A stretch of DNA of 64,000 nt from Tanypteryx hageni. Its lineage: Eukaryota > Arthropoda > Insecta > Odonata > Petaluridae. Positions 59,242 through 64,000 of the stretch are shown here, piece by piece. The stretch lies in NCBI GenBank assembly GCA_028673005.1, contig CM054113.1, forward strand, positions 37,142,117 through 37,206,116, written 5' to 3'. The number at the start of each line of letters is the position of its first letter. Positions within the stretch are counted from its first letter, which is position 1. The position numbers and the translations under genes are program-made. The notes under the pieces were generated by a model. It saw nothing but the letters and a program-made list of their open reading frames with translations. It did not search any database and was not told where the DNA came from.

Positions 59242-59713
59242 GCGAGTATGCACCCAATATTACCACTTGCTCAAATGAGGTGACCATGGTGACTGACAAT
59301 TCTCATTGTTTAAAAGCCGCGTTTTTCGTATTAAAAACAGATTTTCCGAGAAATTCGGAACGCAATTGAATTTCCACGGTAACCAAAATGAGCTGCTTTC
59401 TTTTTCCAACACAACAGTTTATGTCCCGACTTCGTATCTTGATTATAACTAATTTAAAATGCGACTTTATAATGCCCGAAACTGACTCCAATGCTTTTCT
59501 TATGGAGTGCAGGGGTGTCAAAACCCCCCTTAAAAAATAAAGTATTTAATGTTTCCGGTTTAATTTAGTAACGTTAAAGAACAGGAGATTTCTGCATCTT
59601 TACAAATTATAGATAACGAAAATAGCTCTAAACAGCGGCGGAGATATAAGCTTCCCAATAGGCTATAACCAACCTACCAAAAAGTTCGCCTACAACTACG
59701 AGGATTACGGCAC
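59242..59713. other. Intergenic, nothing recognised
   Basis: No gene or repeat copy recognised. Confidence 0.4.
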
Positions 59714-60916
59714 TCTAATATATAAAAATGAATGTGTGTATATATGTATGTTTGTATGTCCCTTATACGTTGTTACACAGTTGAAGCTATCGAATTCAAA
59801 AGTTTCATGGGCCATCCTATGGACAAAAAGAAGAACTTGGTCTAGGTTTGCAGACCGTGGGGTCTCTTATGCCCCATGGGGTCAACAAAATACTATTTCC
59901 ATAAGAATGCATGGAAAATGGTGTGGAGAAACCCCAAAATGCCATGCAGCCCTTCACTGATGTGGATATAAATATACCTAAATATTAACTTACGATCACG
60001 GGAAATGACTTATTTTACGCAAGAAAGGCTGAATATTTTAATTCTGTTCATGTTTAGTCGTATTACATGTTAAATCGCTCGAAATTATCCTTTAAACGAA
60101 AAATTTATTAACATTTTCCAGGCTGCAACAAAGCTAAATTTCTTACTTGTTGTCCTCCTCAAAGGGAGATAGCCACGTAAAGATTAATGCAAGGAAAGTC
60201 CACGCCGTGGCGCGCCGTAGAGGAAGAATAGCCAAATCCAAGATAAAGGGTACAAATGGATTAAATATAGTCTATGAATACTTTTAAAGTGTCAAATGAT
60301 TTTTAAGGAATATTATAACAGTGTTATCTTTTACCATTAACATTGAAAGATTTATCGCAACGTAAATCGATACATATTACATTTGTTCGGTAACCAAGAT
60401 GTTGTTTATTGTTTACGTTTTGGCTAATAGTATTGACAATCCACATAATTTCATTGCTGCTTTAAAGGCTTTGGTGCATCTATGCATGTGGATATTAAGC
60501 ACGACGTTAATGCGTAAATATATTAATGATAAAACTTTACAATACAATAGATAAATGTTAATGTAAACATCGCTTGCGTAATTAAGGAATGGGGAACGAA
60601 AATTCAGGGCTTATTGTGCACTCGGAGTAATTTCTATTTTAATAAAACTGCTCGATTATACCAAATATTCTTGGAAAAACAGTCTGCCTTGATTATATGA
60701 TGGATTCGTCATTGAGATACACCAACGAGCACAAGCCTGACTAAAATTTTTCAATGGTTTCTTTAGGCGGTAGTTAAAATTCCGTGTGAACCTCTTCTCC
60801 TAATAAAACATTTGGGAAATTTGGGGGCACCGACAGCGCGGGTCCCCGAGAAATAAAAATCATTTGCTACTTAAAAGAAAATTTTTTCCCGAGCGAAGCC
60901 GAGTAACTCCAGCTGG
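59714..60916 (+). mobile_element. Helitron-like non-autonomous element
   Basis: It starts TCTAATATATAAAAATGAAT followed by a TGTGTATATATGTATG stretch, and ends CGAGCGAAGCCGAGTAACTC then CAGCTGG before T. TC at the 5' end and CTRR-T (CTGG-T) at the 3' end fit Helitron rules, and this start/end style is frequent in arthropod genomes. The 3' hairpin is weak and no Rep/helicase is present. Confidence 0.45.
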
Positions 60917-61500
60917 TATAATATAAGATAGGCAATATTTTATGAAAGATTCTTATGTTAGTTTTCGCTTCATATCTTCCTTTTTTCGATAAATTTTCTT
61001 TAAGTGAACCGTTTTGTTGACGAAAAATCCAACGTTTTAGCTCTATCGTATCACTGCCACGTTGTGAATTATTAATTGTCTACATTTAGGCAAACATCTG
61101 AAATAAACATTTAAATTCGGATATGAATATATCAAGCAACACCAAAAACAGTAGTCTATAATCCGGAACTTGAACTGATGAAAGAATGTCATAGATCTTT
61201 TATTGATTTTACGCAAATAATTTCCCTACGCATTTCACCAGTTTGATGAATCAATATTTCTTGGCTCTCTGCGCCGCTCGTCTCCCCCCCCCCCCTCTCG
61301 GACTGTTTTTGCCGCCATTAGCTCTCCGCGCGGATCTGGACGGATCAGTCACAACGAATCAGCCATGCCTATAATCCTTCAATCCATTACGTGCAAACGG
61401 ATATCCCCGGGCAGCGAGCGCACCGGTCGAAACATACAGCCAATATTTCACTCCTTCCATGTGATGCCTCTTTCAACCTCTCCTCCCACACGCACCCCCT
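60917..61500. other. Intergenic, nothing recognised
   Basis: Contains a run of C at 61287-61298. The beginning of a GC-richer stretch; no gene or repeat supported. Confidence 0.4.
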
Positions 61501-61502
61501 CA

Positions 61503-61625
61503 TATTCGTAAAGAGTAGGCTAATGCCGGCACCGGGATTTCCTCCTCCCTTATGTGAGTGTGTGTTCGGTGTGGAAGGAGTAATGGCTATAATAATCCAA
61601 GAGGTTGATTAGCCAGAAATTCCAT
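61503..61625 (+). repeat. 5'-truncated SINE copy
   Basis: From TTCGTAAAGAGTAGGCTAAT to CAAGAGGTTGATTAGCCAG it matches the 3' part of the SINE at 24385-24690. The tRNA-like head is absent. Confidence 0.8.
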
Positions 61626-62110
61626 GCAAACAAACAAAAAATCTCTCCCCTCACACACGCACCCTCTACCCCCAACCCCCTTACCTCAGCGGCCTCCCGC
61701 TCTCACCCTCCACCTATCAATCCCACATCACGATTGGAGCCACCCAGAATGCACCGCGCCGGGGGTTGATGCATCCGGCGCGCCAAATAACACGAGGCCG
61801 CTCCACTCCTACCCTTCATCCCCCCTCCCCTCATCTCCTCCACCTTCCTCCATCGTCCACTCCGCCCACTCCGCACACCCTTCATCTCTGCCATTATCAC
61901 CGCTTGCAGTGATTGGCCTTATTGTCAGTTACAAGTGAGTGATCTAACGAGCTAGCGGGCCTTGGAAACGCCCTCCCCCCGACATGCACACGTGCAGCGA
62001 GTCGAACTTGTTTCTACATCTGCGACAGACGGCGCGGGTGATGCCCGTGGTCGATTCTCTCTCCGTCCGGATCGTAAATCGAATAACGATCGGATGTGCA
62101 GTTATCGGGC
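61626..62110. promoter_or_regulatory. GC- and CpG-rich block, possible promoter-like region
   Basis: Distinctly GC-rich against an AT-rich window, with CpG words (CCGCGCCGGGGG, CCGGCGCGCC, GACGGCGCGGG) and an inverted CCAAT box (GTGATTGGCC at about 61909). No open reading frame with a domain starts here, and no TATA box in a convincing place was seen. It could belong to a gene outside the window. Confidence 0.25.
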
Positions 62111-62609
62111 GGTTTTCCATGCATTTTATCTAGGATGATCAACTCTTCGATGCGAATGGGAAAAAATATTTTATCTCTGAATAAACGGTAGAAAAGAAAA
62201 TAATTTCAAATGAGTTGGATACGCAGTTGACCGGTATTCACAGAAAAGCAATTTCCCAATACTTGTTTAGTCTGATCATAAATATTTGTTTTTGTTTCAT
62301 TTTGCCGCTTTGATTCATTGTGTAATATATTTGAATCCCCCAAGGAAAAGAACCGGCAAATTATATAATTATTCGTTTTTTTTTTAAATTTCGCTGAGTA
62401 AAGCTAATGTGGCTTTTTAGATGTCATTCATCTCTCGTTACGGCTTTTCTTAAAGACCATAAAAATCGATCTTAAGCTCATTTCTCCGAATTTTTTAAAT
62501 CATGAACATTTTTGTCATCCCTTGAGCTACTAGTACTACTAATATCATCTGTAATATTTATAACCTGTCCTTAAGGCCATGTGGGAAAAATATAAAAATA
62601 AGATAATAC
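62111..62609. other. Intergenic, nothing recognised
   Basis: AT-rich sequence with no supported feature. Confidence 0.4.
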
Positions 62610-62617
62610 AATATAAT

Positions 62618-63554
62618 TAGGGTATGGATTTTTCGGGTTAAAAAAAATTCATTCAGAGGGTAAATATCTGGTGTTATTATTTTCCTTTTCATTTGGGTTA
62701 AAATCAGGTATAAATAAATTACAGATTTTTCGAGGTGTTTAAAAAAGTTCAATCTCTGGTAATTTTTTGTTTTTATTATTTTGTAATTCGGATAAAATTA
62801 TTTTAAAATAAAAATCTTGTTTAAAAATTTAAGTTTTATATAGCATTAATTTTATGATTCACATACAATAACATTTGCATAGCCAATGTGTTTTCAGTAG
62901 TATTACTCCTTTCCGGAGTTTGCAAATGTGAAAATGAACGCTCAACATCACAGCCACCTGTGGGTAGTAGGGTTAAGGCAAATTTACTTAATTTAGGGTA
63001 TCGGACTTCAGCATTAACCCAAAACCTAATAATATCAAAATCTTTGTTTAGAGGTGTCGCCTCTAATAAATAGGCAGTAAGTTCGGATTTAATCTGCTCA
63101 TCCACATCATCATGTGTGTCCAAAAATTCGACGATACCACGTGTATATGGGACATGCAAAGATTTCTTAAAAGGATCTAACGAGAATGCCATTTTTCAAA
63201 AAGATTTAACGGATATATTAACATTTCTGTTTATTGTAGCAATCTATTTTAAAGAAATAACTTCAGAAAATTCTTTTATAGCCGCAATGATTTTTGTTGT
63301 ACTAGATAATGTTCTCAGAACAGCTGCATATGCACCTGTTACAAAGAGAATAAACAGACTGATCACGTACATCTTGGACTGCACTCAGGTGCTGAGGTGC
63401 CTACAAGCGCCAGAATAGAAATTCTGTGACCAAATCTTTAAAAAATTGTGTTTAAAGAAAACTAATAATTTCGGGTTTTACCCGAAATTTAAAAGGCAAT
63501 CGGATGGTAAAAATCTGGTAAAAATCGGGTAAAACCCGAAAAATCAATACCCTA
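62618..63554 (-). mobile_element. hAT element with exact target duplication
   Basis: Ends TAGGGTATGGATTTTTCGGG and (reverse complement) TAGGGTATTGATTTTTCGGG; both are flanked by AATATAAT (62610-62617 and 63555-63562), identical at all eight positions. Subterminal CGGGTTTTACCCG repeats occur at 63474-63540. It contains the 3' end of a transposase gene on the minus strand. 937 bp, so an internally deleted copy. Confidence 0.92.
62836..63192 (-). pseudogene. hAT transposase C-terminal (dimerisation) fragment
   Basis: Residues 50-118 include DFDIIRFWVNAEVRYPKLSK, FALTLLPTGGCDVERSFSHL and MQMLLYVNHKINAI. This is the hAT C-terminal dimerisation region (FW..E...YP.L...AL.LL......ERSFS). The first Met at 63192 is internal to the family, so the N-terminus with the BED finger and the first catalytic residues are missing. 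The frame itself is intact over 118 codons, consistent with a young insertion. Confidence 0.88.
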
Positions 63555-63717
63555 AATATAATATTTACGATTACAAAAACTTATTATTCGATTTAATATT
63601 CTTACTTGAATTATATTTTCTCTCACGTTTAATATTAAAAATTACTCTTAAAAACTAAAGCTTAATGCGATCAGAGGTTTACATTAATTTGCTGTTTTTA
63701 AAGTTTCATTAAAGACT

Positions 63718-63790
63718 AATGTGAGGGTATCGAACCGGTAAAGGGGTCCACGAAGTCCCCGTCATACATCGGCATACTAGACTATTCCCT
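63718..63790 (-). repeat. tRNA-like sequence
   Basis: Minus strand: GGGAATAGTCTAGTATGCCG, then GGGGACTTCGTGGACCCC and CCGGTTCGATACCCTCAC. The B box (GGTTCGATACC) is good and the A-box-like TAGTCTAGTATG is fair. The middle arm does not give a normal seven-base anticodon loop. Probably a SINE head or tRNA relic. Confidence 0.45.
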
Positions 63791-64000
63791 TTTTCTTCCA
63801 CAGTGGCTTAAATACAGATTTTTCACAAAATTACATTTATACATCTTAATCGTATGATTTTATTCTTAATATTTTTTTAAAGTGAATGAATGGCTCCATG
63901 ACTTCTGAAAGTAGATTATTTCTTTCATCCCCATGTTTATGAATGAACCTATCCCCCAATTTGTTTCCTGCCTTCATGGCTCTATTTTTTATTTATCATC

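Overview
The window is animal nuclear DNA, most likely from an insect or another arthropod. It is AT-rich, has introns with canonical GT-AG borders, and is crowded with decayed transposons (Tigger/pogo, mariner, hAT, piggyBac-like, Helitron-like, a LINE tail, tRNA-derived SINEs). The species cannot be named from the sequence.

Only one host gene is clearly recognisable. It is the 3' portion of MED13 (Mediator kinase-module subunit, TRAP240 / Drosophila skuld) on the + strand, with nine exons between 211 and 17886. All exon phases join into one frame of 720 residues, ending at the position where vertebrate MED13 also ends. The introns carry MITEs, and one intron is about 8.3 kb long because a Tigger element (4093-11780) inserted into it. 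That Tigger has itself been filled by a tandem/inverted array of Helitron-like units and a mariner-like element. Directly after the MED13 TGA stop (context TGA-C), the same frame stays open for 56 very acidic codons to a TAG at 18055, making it a candidate for stop-codon readthrough.

From about 18.06 to 23.0 kb the sequence is almost free of recognisable transposons and probably holds a long MED13 3' UTR and its flank. From 23 to 64 kb I find no host gene. This stretch is a transposon graveyard with nested and sometimes datable insertions: hAT-type elements with 8-bp target duplications, a pogo-like transposase with a C-terminal zinc finger (41.2-43.9 kb), a THAP-domain exon (38.9 kb), a LINE C-terminus (32.8 kb), a mariner relic (34.9-35.7 kb), a Tigger transposase fragment (47 kb) whose deleted relative lies at 29.1 kb, two copies of a tandem-monomer element (24.9 and 58.1 kb), and SINE/tRNA-like sequences. 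Two short elements (27.3 and 39.9 kb) carry sequences that fit the core of a minimal hammerhead ribozyme. One of them is flanked by an exact 12-bp direct repeat, as expected for a retrotransposed Penelope-like or retrozyme-like unit.

The most interesting items are the MED13 readthrough candidate, the hammerhead-like elements, the nested Helitron-like palindrome, and the family of elements that end in a hairpin followed by TAAAA.
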